This document shows, piece after piece, positions 16,576 to 25,540 of a stretch of 64,000 nucleotides of DNA. The notes under the pieces were generated by a model. The model saw only the letters and a list, made by a program, of their open reading frames with translations. It was not told the DNA's origin and did no database searches. The stretch lies in NCBI GenBank assembly GCA_023228065.1, contig JALOBX010000001.1, positions 372,001 to 436,000 on the forward strand, written 5' to 3'. This DNA is from Candidatus Pacearchaeota archaeon (GTDB lineage Archaea > Nanoarchaeota > Nanoarchaeia > Pacearchaeales > GW2011-AR1). Each line of letters opens with the position of its first letter. Within the stretch, counting starts at the first letter, position 1. Made by a program: the position numbers and the translations under genes.

Positions 16576-17040
16576 TTAACAATTTAACCTCTCTATGTTT
16601 AATAAAGTGTCTAGCACAAGACTCATTTTATATTCTTTGGAATCTTTTTTTAACTGGCTTTCCCTAACAATTGTACTCCCACATCCATCAACATTGTTAA
16701 CCAATCTCTCAAAATTTGAATATTGTTTATTGTCTACAGATATAAAAATAAGGCAATTTCCATGATTATGGATAAACTCAACAAGGTCTGCATATATTTC
16801 AGGGGTTTCTCTTACATTTCTAATTTTTAATTTTAACAAGTCTTCTTTTATCTTGTCTTTTTTTATTCTTACCTTTATAGATTGTAAATATTTAGACTTG
16901 CATTTCAATGTTTTATAATGTGCAAATCTGGAAATTTTGGGCAAGAATTGTTCAATTTTATCTTTATCAACAATCATATATCCTAAAAGATTTTCAGAAT
17001 AATCAATAAATATATAATAATCAAAAATGAGACGTTTCAT
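16576..17040 (-). CDS. DUF3800-like (RNase H fold) protein
   Basis: A 154-aa protein starting with a beta-strand carrying an acidic residue (YYIFIDYS), with a later strand NCLIFISVDNKQYSNFERLV and a C-terminal MSLVLDTLLNIERL. The pattern resembles DUF3800 and related RNase H-fold proteins, with Asp residues at the strand ends. The similarity is at the motif level only. A second DUF3800-like gene is at 25603. It may be a nuclease; function is not established. Confidence 0.45.
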   Translation of the reverse strand: MKRLIFDYYIFIDYSENLLGYMIVDKDKIEQFLPKISRFAHYKTLKCKSKYLQSIKVRIKKDKIKEDLLKLKIRNVRETPEIYADLVEFIHNHGNCLIFISVDNKQYSNFERLVNNVDGCGSTIVRESQLKKDSKEYKMSLVLDTLLNIERLNC

Positions 17041-17081
17041 TTTGCTTCTCTTTTTAGTTTAGTTTTTTGGAACATTTTTTG

Positions 17082-17174
17082 TTAAAGTTTAAGATAAAAG
17101 TTTAGTTTTCTTGCTAAATCTTTTAATGCTTTAGCTCTTCTTTCATCTTTGCTTATTTTGAAAATTTCTTCCAT
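17082..17174 (-). pseudogene. short ORF resembling a truncated HEPN-type partner
   Basis: A 30-codon ORF begins two bases after the nucleotidyltransferase stop (TAA-AA-ATG). Its sequence, with ISKDERRAKALKDLA, resembles the start of HEPN-domain proteins that normally follow MNT nucleotidyltransferase genes, but it stops after FYLKL. I interpret it as the remnant of a truncated HEPN gene; a genuine small partner is possible. Confidence 0.4.
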
Positions 17175-17176
17175 TT

Positions 17177-17683
17177 TTATCTTTCCCCAAAAAGAATAGC
17201 ACCTTGATTTATGCTTTCAATAATGCTTTTTCCAGCTTCCTCTTTGAATAAAATATGAATTCCTCTTTTTAAGTATTTTTCAAACTTTTCAATATCAACT
17301 TTAAATTTTTTTGAATCTACAAAGATATCTATGTCTGAAGTTTCGATATCTTCCCCCTTGTTATAGCTTCCAAATAAAATAATTGATTTTGGATAATGTT
17401 CTTTTAAAAGTTCAATTATCTCGGAAGAATTGATAGAAATTAAATTGCTTATTTTTTTATGGAAAATAAATTCCGCAGTGTCTCTTTTTGCTTTATAGCC
17501 TTTAAAAATTTCTGTTCTTGTCTCTTCTATCAGGCCTTCTTTTACAAGAGTATGAATATGCACTTTTACAGAGGTATGAGCAAGATTTATTTTTTTTGAG
17601 ATCTCTTTAATAAAATGAACTTTGGTCGGTTCTGTAAAGAAAACTTCTGCAACTTTCCATATGCTACATTTTTGTAGTATCAT
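17177..17683 (-). CDS. winged-helix + MNT nucleotidyltransferase fusion
   Basis: Residues about 1-75 form a winged helix-turn-helix (EVFFTEPTKVHFIKEISKKINLAHTSVKVHIHTLVKEGLI in outline). Residues about 95-168 form a minimal nucleotidyltransferase with GSYNKGEDIETSDIDIFV, including the GS loop and the SDIDIF acidic pair. Such fusions act in MNT/HEPN modules, where the transferase modifies and silences the HEPN RNase. A truncated HEPN-like ORF follows. The start at 17683 leaves a 14-bp palindrome just upstream, probably its own operator. Confidence 0.8.
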   Translation of the reverse strand: MILQKCSIWKVAEVFFTEPTKVHFIKEISKKINLAHTSVKVHIHTLVKEGLIEETRTEIFKGYKAKRDTAEFIFHKKISNLISINSSEIIELLKEHYPKSIILFGSYNKGEDIETSDIDIFVDSKKFKVDIEKFEKYLKRGIHILFKEEAGKSIIESINQGAILFGER

Positions 17684-17697
17684 ATACATTTATGTAT
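17684..17697. promoter_or_regulatory. palindrome at the start of the HTH-nucleotidyltransferase gene
   Basis: ATACATTTATGTAT is a perfect inverted repeat with 6-bp arms, directly before the chosen start and near a TATA-like TATATATAAA. The encoded winged helix could bind it and repress its own gene. Confidence 0.45.
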
Positions 17698-17719
17698 AGA
17701 TGTATATATAAATGTTTTC

Positions 17720-18646
17720 TTATTCCCTTTTCGGCTTGTGTTTTAATAAGATGACTGAAAAGATTGGGCCTAATGTAAACATAACTAACATCTGGACAAT
17801 TCTTCCCAAGATTGCTACAGATAAAGATTGTGCAGGAGTTATTCCTAAGATAGAAGCAGAGAAAACAGCAACTGCTTCTGCAACACCGAGATTGCCTGGA
17901 GTTAATTGAATTAAAATAGCAATGCTCCCGATTGTAGCCAAGAATAATCCTTGAATAAAACTTAGATTAATCCCAAATATGTAATAAGATAAAATCTGTG
18001 TTGCAGTACTGATCACCAGCATAATTAAGGTATAGAACAGGCATTTCCAAACAATTTTCTTATCTTTTCTTATAATATTCCAGCCATTTGCAACCTTAAT
18101 AAAATTATTAAGGAATTTATTTTTTGATTCTTTAAATTCTGGGGAGAATGTTATAATCAAACCTAAAGGAATGAATAATCCCAGGAAAGCTAGCAGAATA
18201 ATCCAATTGAAAAAACCATAAATTTTGTAAATTAAAAATAAGGAAATTAATCCGAATAAACTTCCAATAAAAAAGGTTAGAACATACATTCCTGCTAAAC
18301 TTGCTAAAAAGTTTGTATATGTGAAGTTATGTTTTTTCTTTAGATAAACTGCTCTTACAGCCATTCCACCATGTGCGGGAGTTATTATATTGTAGAAGCC
18401 AGTTACAATTGAGAGCATATAAACTTCCAGATTCTTTAACCTAACTCCAAGAGGTTTAAGCAAAACTTTTGTCTGCATTCCCATAAAAAAATAACTTAGC
18501 AAGAATAAAGCAATAAGAGGAATTAACCATAATGGATTAATCAGAGATATTTGTTTAAAGTCAAAGATGTGATTTTTTATATAATAGGCTAGAAGTCCGA
18601 CTAGGATAAGCAGGACAAGGATGCTGATGAGGGTTTTAAGTTTCAT
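17720..18646 (-). CDS. flippase-like / UPF0104 membrane protein
   Basis: A 308-aa protein with eight or so membrane segments of the lysylphosphatidylglycerol synthase TM-region family (UPF0104, as in the membrane half of AglD). The typical segment TPAHGGMAVRAVYLKKK (about residues 95-112) and LTPGNLGVAEAVAVFSA (about 253-269) are present. These proteins occur with polyprenol-phosphate glycosyltransferases and are thought to help lipid-linked sugar handling across the membrane. It is the last gene of a five-gene glycosylation operon, overlapping the upstream gene by 11 nt. Confidence 0.85.
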   Translation of the reverse strand: MKLKTLISILVLLILVGLLAYYIKNHIFDFKQISLINPLWLIPLIALFLLSYFFMGMQTKVLLKPLGVRLKNLEVYMLSIVTGFYNIITPAHGGMAVRAVYLKKKHNFTYTNFLASLAGMYVLTFFIGSLFGLISLFLIYKIYGFFNWIILLAFLGLFIPLGLIITFSPEFKESKNKFLNNFIKVANGWNIIRKDKKIVWKCLFYTLIMLVISTATQILSYYIFGINLSFIQGLFLATIGSIAILIQLTPGNLGVAEAVAVFSASILGITPAQSLSVAILGRIVQMLVMFTLGPIFSVILLKHKPKRE

Positions 18647-20327
18647 TTTTATTAAACCTATAAAGTGTTGATGAATTGTAAACTTTTATTTTTGTAAAAA
18701 CAGAATTGTCCAAAAGAAGTTTATTAAATTCACTATCTTTAGGAATACCTTGATAATATTTCCAATTATCATAACTTTCTACTCCAGAATAATAAGGTAT
18801 AACTAAATAATCAAAATTATAATTTTTTAAAATTTTTTTAAGATCATCTTTATTTTTTATAAAGAATAATCTATCATCCCAAATTATTTTTCGTTCTGAA
18901 TAAAATCCCACTTCAGCAATATTTGTAAAAACAAAAGAATCAGTAGGAGTATTATCTTTTATAAATTTAGAAAGTTCTATACTCTCAAAGATTCCCCCAT
19001 TTTGTGAGATTAGTGCTTGGTGTCCCACAGTATAAATGTAGTTATTATCTCTTTTTACCTCTGAAGCTAAATTAATACATATACTCATCATAACTATAAA
19101 GATAATCAAAATTGCTATTTTTTTATTTATTTTCTTAAATTCTAATATAGGAAGAACTAGTAGGATTAACATTAAAAAATCAATAAAAATAAAATATCTA
19201 AATACAGGAGAACGTGCCCACCCAATAAGGGTGAATATCAATAAAGAGATTACCCCTACAATAAATAATTTTAAATCTGGTTTAATTTTTTTATAATTTA
19301 TTTTAAAACTAAATACTAAGGAAAATATGAGTAAAAAACAAAAAATTTTAAAAGTATATTCTTGAGTTATTGGGGAATAACCTTGGTGCCCTTGACTCAT
19401 TACTGGGTAAATAAAAAATTCCTGCACTATACCAAGATAATTGTGATTCTTAAATAAATTTAGGGGAGATATTTGAATATTATTAAACTGAATCAAAGTA
19501 ATTTTCCTAAGACTTTCGCTATCTGAAAGAATATCTAAGGTACTCTCCCATGCAGATGGAGAAGAATTCCACCAGGGGTGTAATATATATTGGTCTATTA
19601 TTGGTATGCCTGGGGGGGTTAAGCCGATGCTCCCAGTATTGGATATTAAATATATCATTGCAGGGGTGATTAATAATAAAAAAATAAATAAAATGCTTAG
19701 GGATTTTTTTAATCTAAATTTATATATTAATGGTATAAACAGGGGGGGTAAAATAAAAAGGGATGATTGTTTTAACAGTAAAAGACTCGAAAAGAATAAT
19801 GCAAATAAAAATAATTCCTTTTTGTTTAAATTATTATAAAGGAATATCAAATATAAAATTGTTAAAAAAATTAGAGTAATTACTGGTTCCATTAATCTAT
19901 GTACTAACTCCCAAAGCCAAAAGTTAGATAATAAGAATAATGTAAACATAAGTATTGCAATTTTTAAATTAAAAATTTTTCTAAAGATAATAAAAATTAA
20001 AAATGCTGAAATTAAAATTGATAACAGGTCTATTAAGAATAAAGAGCAGGTTAGATTGGATATAGAAATAAATACTTCTGCTCCCAATACATAAAAAAGA
20101 GGGTAGTATAAAAAGGGAGTTCTAATAGATACAGGTGAATTAAAATTATTTCTCTGAGTTCCTTGAAAATCTTCTAAAGGGATATTCCCCGTTTTATTAA
20201 TCTCTCGAATTATGCCCGCATGTTGAGATCCATCAGCGAATAGGGGGACATTTTGAGTGGATAAAGCAAGGATGATAAATAAGGATATTGATATTAATCC
20301 ATAAATAAGGAATAGTTTTTTTTTCAT
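18636..20327 (-). CDS. GT39/PMT-like membrane glycosyltransferase
   Basis: A 563-aa multi-pass protein. The first periplasm-side loop contains FADGSQHAGIIREI, with the acidic residue typical for GT-C dolichyl-phosphate-sugar transferases of the PMT/ArnT type, followed by about ten helices. The C-terminal domain (about residues 440-560) is hydrophilic and extracytoplasmic. It overlaps both neighbours in the glycosylation operon (4 nt upstream, 11 nt downstream). It probably moves a sugar from a lipid carrier to a surface glycan. Confidence 0.75.
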   Translation of the reverse strand: MKKKLFLIYGLISISLFIILALSTQNVPLFADGSQHAGIIREINKTGNIPLEDFQGTQRNNFNSPVSIRTPFLYYPLFYVLGAEVFISISNLTCSLFLIDLLSILISAFLIFIIFRKIFNLKIAILMFTLFLLSNFWLWELVHRLMEPVITLIFLTILYLIFLYNNLNKKELFLFALFFSSLLLLKQSSLFILPPLFIPLIYKFRLKKSLSILFIFLLLITPAMIYLISNTGSIGLTPPGIPIIDQYILHPWWNSSPSAWESTLDILSDSESLRKITLIQFNNIQISPLNLFKNHNYLGIVQEFFIYPVMSQGHQGYSPITQEYTFKIFCFLLIFSLVFSFKINYKKIKPDLKLFIVGVISLLIFTLIGWARSPVFRYFIFIDFLMLILLVLPILEFKKINKKIAILIIFIVMMSICINLASEVKRDNNYIYTVGHQALISQNGGIFESIELSKFIKDNTPTDSFVFTNIAEVGFYSERKIIWDDRLFFIKNKDDLKKILKNYNFDYLVIPYYSGVESYDNWKYYQGIPKDSEFNKLLLDNSVFTKIKVYNSSTLYRFNKNET

Positions 20328-21289
20328 TTTTCACCTTTATAAATTTCTTCAAATTCTTTTGTAATATGATCAATAGAATATTTTTCTATTTGAGTATATT
20401 TAGAATTTATCTTTTGATAAACTATCTCTTTATTTTTGTTTAAGATGAGGTTTTCTTTTGGAACAAATTCAGGAATACCCCCTGTAGGTAAAGCTATTAT
20501 CTTTTTTTTATACGCCATAGCTTCTAAAAGGACTATTGGAAAATTATCTAAAAGACTATAATGAACAAATAGATCACAAGATTTGATATATCTTCTTACA
20601 TCATTCCTAAAACCCAAAAAATGAATATTATTAGAGGCATATCTTTGTTTATATTTTTCTAATAATTTTCCCGCCCCCAAGATAAATAAAAAAGAATTGT
20701 TTTTTTTATTTTTTAATTTTTCAAAGTCTTTAATAAGTAAATCTATCCCTTTTGCTTTCTTTTTATGATTAAAATTTGTAACTTCTACAATTAAAAAGTC
20801 GTCTTTTTTTAATCCCAATTCCTTTTTGGTATATTCTTTTACCTTCTTGATCTCTTGAAGATTAATCCCATTGGGAACTATAATACTTTTATTTTTTATA
20901 AAGGGGGATTTAAACTCTATCTTTTTCATTAAATATTTTGATGGAAAAGTTACTTTATCTGCTAAGTTTACACAAATTTTATTAAAAGGCATCCAAAGAT
21001 ATTTTTTTATACCTTTTTTGTTTTTTTGTTCTTCATAATAATTCCCATGCACAGTATGAATAATTCTCTTATGAAAAATTTTTCCTATAAGAATAGAAAA
21101 AATTGTCTGGGGAGATTGAGTATACGAATGGATTACATCACTAGAAATAACCTTCATTATTTTACTAAAAAAATTTTCATTTCCTAATAAAATGATAGTC
21201 TCATCTTTTTTTAATTGATTAACAAGTTCTCTTCTCCAATTTTCTGGTCCATCTATCCTATTCTCATTTATGGGAAATAAAACTTTCAT
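20324..21289 (-). CDS. GT4-family glycosyltransferase
   Basis: A 321-aa cytoplasmic GT-B enzyme. The N-terminal half is shorter than usual, with HSYTQSPQTIFSILIG and HTVHGNYYEE; the C-terminal half carries the GT4 nucleotide-sugar binding pattern LFVHYSLLDNFPIVLLEAMAYKKKII in outline, with Glu residues of the E-x7-E motif, and GGIPEFV. It overlaps the next gene by 4 nt and the upstream GT4 by 4 nt (ATGA type), so it is translationally coupled in the operon. Donor sugar unknown. Confidence 0.88.
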   Translation of the reverse strand: MKVLFPINENRIDGPENWRRELVNQLKKDETIILLGNENFFSKIMKVISSDVIHSYTQSPQTIFSILIGKIFHKRIIHTVHGNYYEEQKNKKGIKKYLWMPFNKICVNLADKVTFPSKYLMKKIEFKSPFIKNKSIIVPNGINLQEIKKVKEYTKKELGLKKDDFLIVEVTNFNHKKKAKGIDLLIKDFEKLKNKKNNSFLFILGAGKLLEKYKQRYASNNIHFLGFRNDVRRYIKSCDLFVHYSLLDNFPIVLLEAMAYKKKIIALPTGGIPEFVPKENLILNKNKEIVYQKINSKYTQIEKYSIDHITKEFEEIYKGEK

Positions 21290-22434
21290 CTCAACACTCC
21301 TTCAAATTTACTTTTCACATTAGTCCAATCATAATCATTAACATTTTTAATCTTTTTTTTACTTCTTAAAGAAAGAATAATCTGCTTTGTGATATCTTCT
21401 GAATTATGCTTGGTGATATTGCCCCCAAATTTTTTAATCAATTCTCTGCTTATTGGAATGTCCCCAACTAAAATATTAGTTCCACATGCTAATGCTTCAA
21501 CATAAGAAACAGGAGAACCCTCCCTTAAACTAGGACAAACAAACAAATCTGCTGTTGCGTAATATCTTGGTAAATCTTTGTTATCAACCCATCCAATAAA
21601 AATTATATTCTTTTCAATTCCCAAATTTTTAACCTGCTCTTTTAAATTATTCTTTAATGTCCCATCCCCAATTATTAAAAGTTTGGTTTTAGGATTATTT
21701 TTTATTACTTGGGGCATAGCATTAATCAATAAATCAATTCCTTTTTCTGGAGCTAATCTTCCTACAAACAATAAAAATGGGCCATTAATGTTGTATTTTT
21801 TCTTTATAGATAAATCCTTTTTATTTGGATTAAACAATTTAATATCTATTCCCATAGGAATAATTTCTATCTTATTCTTTAAGGATGAATCAATATTTTT
21901 TATTATCTCTTTCTTTATAGAATCACTAACAACAGTAATTCTTTTTGCATTTTCAAGAGTTTCTTTTTTAATACCAAGAAAACCTTTTAATCCCATTATA
22001 TCACTTCCGTGACTTGTTACAACATAAGGCACATCAAATTTCTTTTTTATCTTTGAAGCAATCCAGCCTTGTGGAATTATCCAGTGAGCATGAATTACAT
22101 CTGGTTTTATTTCTTGAACTGCTCTCTTTAGTGCTAAATATTCTCCTAAAAGAAAAAAGGGAACTTGAAAGAAGAATAAGGGATTTTTCTTTAATGTTGG
22201 TAGAATTCCCCCGCTTCCTGCTAACTTTTCATATCTTTTAATAAAATAATGAAATCTGTAAACTTTCATTTTGTCCATAACTTCAAAATCTTTTGCACCA
22301 GGAAAACTTGGAGCAAGAACAGAAACATCAAACTCCTCGGTTAGTCTTTTGGATAATTCATAAACAAATGGGGGCAAAGTATCATTTTTCCATCTTGGAA
22401 ATGTGGAAGCAAATACCAACAGCTTCTTTTTCAT
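21286..22434 (-). CDS. GT4-family glycosyltransferase
   Basis: A retaining GT-B glycosyltransferase of about 382 aa. Visible motifs are APSFPG and HAHWIIPQGW in the acceptor half, then FVGRLAPEKGIDLLI, IIGDGTL and LFVCPSLREGSPVSYVEALA (E-x7-E) in the donor half. I prefer the internal ATG at 22434, four bases after the GT2 stop and preceded by a purine-rich GAGAGGTAGGGG; the frame also has an ATG-type start at 22449 overlapping that gene. It probably adds a sugar to a lipid-linked glycan made by the operon. Confidence 0.9.
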   Translation of the reverse strand: MKKKLLVFASTFPRWKNDTLPPFVYELSKRLTEEFDVSVLAPSFPGAKDFEVMDKMKVYRFHYFIKRYEKLAGSGGILPTLKKNPLFFFQVPFFLLGEYLALKRAVQEIKPDVIHAHWIIPQGWIASKIKKKFDVPYVVTSHGSDIMGLKGFLGIKKETLENAKRITVVSDSIKKEIIKNIDSSLKNKIEIIPMGIDIKLFNPNKKDLSIKKKYNINGPFLLFVGRLAPEKGIDLLINAMPQVIKNNPKTKLLIIGDGTLKNNLKEQVKNLGIEKNIIFIGWVDNKDLPRYYATADLFVCPSLREGSPVSYVEALACGTNILVGDIPISRELIKKFGGNITKHNSEDITKQIILSLRSKKKIKNVNDYDWTNVKSKFEGVLR

Positions 22435-22438
22435 CCCC

Positions 22439-23380
22439 CTACCTCTCAAACTCTCTTTTCTTTAAGTGATATAAAACATCTTCTGTCAGCATTCTTCCAG
22501 TCTTGAGAGAATCTCCAATTATTCCTAATGTGAATAATATAGTTGCTGTTATAATTAAAACTCCTGAAATGAACAGAGATTGAATATTTCCTCCGCCTGT
22601 TCCCATAAAGAAAATTACAAGCCATCTGATAAACAAAATAATTCCGGGTATTGAGAATATTAATGAAATATAAAAGAAAGTCCTGAAAGGCTCATAAAGG
22701 TAGAAAATCCTTACTAGATTTGTTCCAGACTTTTTCATATGCTGAAATATATTTTTGAATAATCTTGATTTTCTTGTTGGTGCATTTGTGTCAATATCAA
22801 TGCTTTCTATTTTCAAATCTTTCTGCACTGCCTGCATGATTGTATCAAGAACATAAGAAAACTTTGTAACAACATTAATTCTTAGCATTGCATCTTTTGA
22901 ATATGCCCTGAATCCTGAAACAGTGTCAGGAACATCACTTCCTAAAATATTCCTTGTGATTCCATTTCCAAACCACTGCAAAAATCTTTTTAATGGAGAA
23001 AAATGCTTGACTTTCCAGGGTTTTCTGTTACCAATAACCAAATCTGCTCTGTGCTCTACTATTGGCTTGACTAAATCTTTAATATATTTAGAAGGATATT
23101 GATTATCTGCATCAGTATTGACAAAAATATCTGCTCCATTCTCCAAAGCAGCCTGCATTCCGTGCTTGAATGCAATTCCAAGCCCCTTATTTTTCTTGTG
23201 TTTTATTATCCTTGTGACTCCAAACTTCTGAGCAATTTCCACTGTTTTATCTGAAGAACCATCATCAACAATCTGAACTTCTATCTTGCTTATGCCTTCT
23301 ATTTTTTTAGGCAATTCTTTTAGTACCATAGGAAGAGTTTTTTCTTCATCTTTACAAGGGATATTTATTACAAGTTTCAT
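22439..23380 (-). CDS. polyprenol-phosphate GT2 glycosyltransferase
   Basis: A 313-aa GT-A enzyme. The N-terminal part has LVINIPCKDEEKTLPMVL, VQIVDDGSSDKT and VNTDADNQYP (DxD), with a later VSGFRAYSKDA, the dolichol-phosphate mannose/glucose synthase pattern. The C-terminal part has two membrane segments (about residues 230-260 and 270-295). It would make a polyprenol-phosphate sugar for the GT-C enzymes downstream. It is the first gene of the five-gene minus-strand operon and has a divergent promoter shared with the GY-repeat protein. Confidence 0.92.
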   Translation of the reverse strand: MKLVINIPCKDEEKTLPMVLKELPKKIEGISKIEVQIVDDGSSDKTVEIAQKFGVTRIIKHKKNKGLGIAFKHGMQAALENGADIFVNTDADNQYPSKYIKDLVKPIVEHRADLVIGNRKPWKVKHFSPLKRFLQWFGNGITRNILGSDVPDTVSGFRAYSKDAMLRINVVTKFSYVLDTIMQAVQKDLKIESIDIDTNAPTRKSRLFKNIFQHMKKSGTNLVRIFYLYEPFRTFFYISLIFSIPGIILFIRWLVIFFMGTGGGNIQSLFISGVLIITATILFTLGIIGDSLKTGRMLTEDVLYHLKKREFER

Positions 23381-23525
23381 CCCCTAAAAATGAAAATCTA
23401 ATTTAAAAACCTTATGATTTGTTGTTTCTTTTGGGTGGCGAATAAATGGGAAATATTTAAAAAGGGCATTTTGCATAAAAGTTGATTGTAAAAACGTTTT
23501 TAAGCGAGAAAAACATACAAATAAA

Positions 23526-24356
23526 ATGAATTCAATCATCAAAGAAAACACAAAGAAACATGCTCCGAAAATCGCAGCATCAGTTATTACTTTGTTAATT
23601 GTAGGACTAATTATTTTAGCAGGACCTGCAAAGGCTTTTGACTTAAACTTAGATGATTTCTCAAACTCAAATCCTATACAAGGAACTTCAATTTCTACTA
23701 CTTTAACAGTTCAGATTAACAGCAATGAAAGAATGTCTCTACCAAATCCAATAGGAATATTTATGGATGGTTCAACTAGTGCTTTGTGTTCTTTTGCTGT
23801 TGACGGCTCAAGCTCTGACTGCGCAAGCCATGGAATAACAGTAACTTTAATCTCAAGCCCTTCTGATTACGGATATGGCTACGGATACGGGTATGGATAT
23901 GGATATGGTTACGGATATCAAAATGGATATTCAGATGGAACTTTTACTTATCAAATCACATTAGATACAGATTATTTTAGTGTTGGAACACACACAATAG
24001 AATTAGCAGTAAATGCAGGAGATAATCATATTTACTCATCAAATGAAAGAACAATAACAATACAATCAAGTTCTTCAGGACATGATTCTACAGGTTCAAC
24101 AAGAAGAATTATTGATTTAACAGGAAATGATGAAGACAATATCCCTACAAACGGAATAATAGATTTAAGCACAGGTAATGAAGGCGATGATGGGGAAAAT
24201 GAAGATCAAGAAAATTTATTTTCAAACTTCTTTTCAATGACAGGAGGAGCAATAGTTAACTTTTCTTCATCAACAGGTGGAATTGTTACAATTATTGTAT
24301 TATTCACTTTAGTTATTGGTGGAATAGTTCTTGTTATGTTCAGAAGATACAGATAA
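23526..24356 (+). CDS. GY-repeat surface protein
   Basis: A 276-aa exported protein: signal/anchor helix (about residues 18-38, ending AKAF), a beta-rich domain, an uninterrupted run of about ten Gly-Tyr dipeptides (about 119-137), an Asp/Glu-rich linker and a C-terminal membrane helix with an RRYR tail. The layout is of a wall-spanning protein anchored at the C-terminus. GY runs may mediate self-association or binding. The DNA repeat (GGATAT/GGCTAC-type hexamers) varies in third positions. It is divergent from the glycosylation operon and may be its substrate. Confidence 0.7.
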   Translation: MNSIIKENTKKHAPKIAASVITLLIVGLIILAGPAKAFDLNLDDFSNSNPIQGTSISTTLTVQINSNERMSLPNPIGIFMDGSTSALCSFAVDGSSSDCASHGITVTLISSPSDYGYGYGYGYGYGYGYGYQNGYSDGTFTYQITLDTDYFSVGTHTIELAVNAGDNHIYSSNERTITIQSSSSGHDSTGSTRRIIDLTGNDEDNIPTNGIIDLSTGNEGDDGENEDQENLFSNFFSMTGGAIVNFSSSTGGIVTIIVLFTLVIGGIVLVMFRRYR

Positions 24357-24450
24357 TTTTAATCAATAGAACAATAAACTAATTTTTCTTTTAATCTTTT
24401 TTGTATCTTATAGAACTCTCCATATTAATCCTACGTTATATTATATTTAA

Positions 24451-24783
24451 TTAAGCAACTATTTTTGGTTTCTCTGTTTCTGAAAGAAGATTGCTTTTAG
24501 TCAAGTTCCAATCAAGTTTAATCAAATTTTGAACAAACAAATTTTCAAGATTAAGTTTATAATAATCAGATTTTCCAACTTTTCTTGTTTTAATAATAAT
24601 TCCAGAATCTACAAAACTATCAAAAAAAGATTTTAGAGAATTATAACTTACATTACTTTCTTTTGCAATTTCTGTTAAAGGATAATCAAAAAAGTGAAAT
24701 GTAATCAAGAAATCTAAGACTCTAAGCTGAGGAGTATCTCCAAATTGCATCAGGAAAAAAGATTTGTTTTCTTTTTGTTTCAT
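24451..24783 (-). CDS. winged-helix DNA-binding protein
   Basis: A 110-aa protein with a single winged helix: LRVLDFLITFHFFDYPLTEIAKESNVSYNSLKSFFDSFVDSGII in outline is helix-turn-helix, and KTRKVGKSDYYKLN is the wing. It resembles the MarR/ArsR-like small regulators of archaea. It may regulate the adjacent genes, but no operator could be identified. Confidence 0.7.
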   Translation of the reverse strand: MKQKENKSFFLMQFGDTPQLRVLDFLITFHFFDYPLTEIAKESNVSYNSLKSFFDSFVDSGIIIKTRKVGKSDYYKLNLENLFVQNLIKLDWNLTKSNLLSETEKPKIVA

Positions 24784-24881
24784 ATTTTGTTGTAGTTGTA
24801 ATAGTATTTAAATATGTCTATTATTAAGCTTTAAGTGTCAAAGATAGCAACATTTAAAAGTATGAATAAATAATAACTTTT

Positions 24882-25145
24882 ATGGCATCAGATTTAGAAA
24901 AAGCTCAACTTATGTCTGTTTTAGCAAAAAGTAAAGGGAATTGGGGGGAGAAATATGACAGAACAGAACATTTCAAAAGATTTCAAAATTTAAAAGAAAT
25001 AATTAAAGAACTTTCTAAAAATGGCTGGGTTATAATTCATAAAAAACCAAACTACACCGGGCTTTCTTTGAATACAAAATATAAAAAAGAAATTATAGAA
25101 TTTATTGAAAAAGAAATGCCTTATCTTAAGGGAGCAATTAAATAA
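24882..25145 (+). CDS. hypothetical small helical protein
   Basis: An 87-aa protein. The part KEIIKELSKNGWVIIHKKPNYTGLSLNTKYKKEII in outline suggests a helix followed by a beta-hairpin, as in a winged helix, but no named family is recognised. A TATA-like CATTTAAAAG is about 30 bp upstream. It is followed by the SRP RNA gene. Confidence 0.55.
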   Translation: MASDLEKAQLMSVLAKSKGNWGEKYDRTEHFKRFQNLKEIIKELSKNGWVIIHKKPNYTGLSLNTKYKKEIIEFIEKEMPYLKGAIK

Positions 25146-25188
25146 ATAACAATCAAAACCCTTAAATATCCTTATTTCTCTCTATATT

Positions 25189-25449
25189 TGTAGACTAGGT
25201 TGGCGGATTAGCCCTACGCCATTTGCAAACGGGCTTTATGGCAGACTGCAAGAAGGCGAGTGAGTGGAATGTTAAATCGTCTTTGTTCGGACGTTGACGC
25301 TTTGTCCGATTTGATCTTGCATATGCGAAATGGGTCAGGCCTTGATCGGAGCAGCCCTAAACATTTGTTTAGATGCTTATTGGGTCGCAGAGCCGAGAAA
25401 GAATAAAGGTAGCGGTTTAGTTTTCTATGAGCAGACCTTCGAGTCTACA
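25189..25449 (+). ncRNA. ffs: SRP RNA (7S RNA)
   Basis: A 261-nt RNA closed by a terminal stem TGTAGAC/GTCTACA. The S-domain signature is clear: GGGTCAGG, a short TTGA loop and GGAGCAGCCC form helix 8 with its asymmetric loop, the SRP54-binding site. A TATA-like CTTAAATATC lies about 20-25 bp upstream. The region is GC-richer than its neighbours. It forms the core of the signal recognition particle that targets membrane and exported proteins. Confidence 0.9.
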
Positions 25450-25540
25450 AAAAGTTTAAATATATCTATTTATTAGAATAAATTAGGATATTCACGGCTA
25501 GTTAATCTAGTTAAAAATATCTTATAATCAATAAAAACAG

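Noticed and set aside
23870..23935. Tandem repeat suggestive of a CRISPR or satellite array
   Set aside because: The repeats are hexamers in frame and code for Gly-Tyr; there are no spacers and no cas genes.
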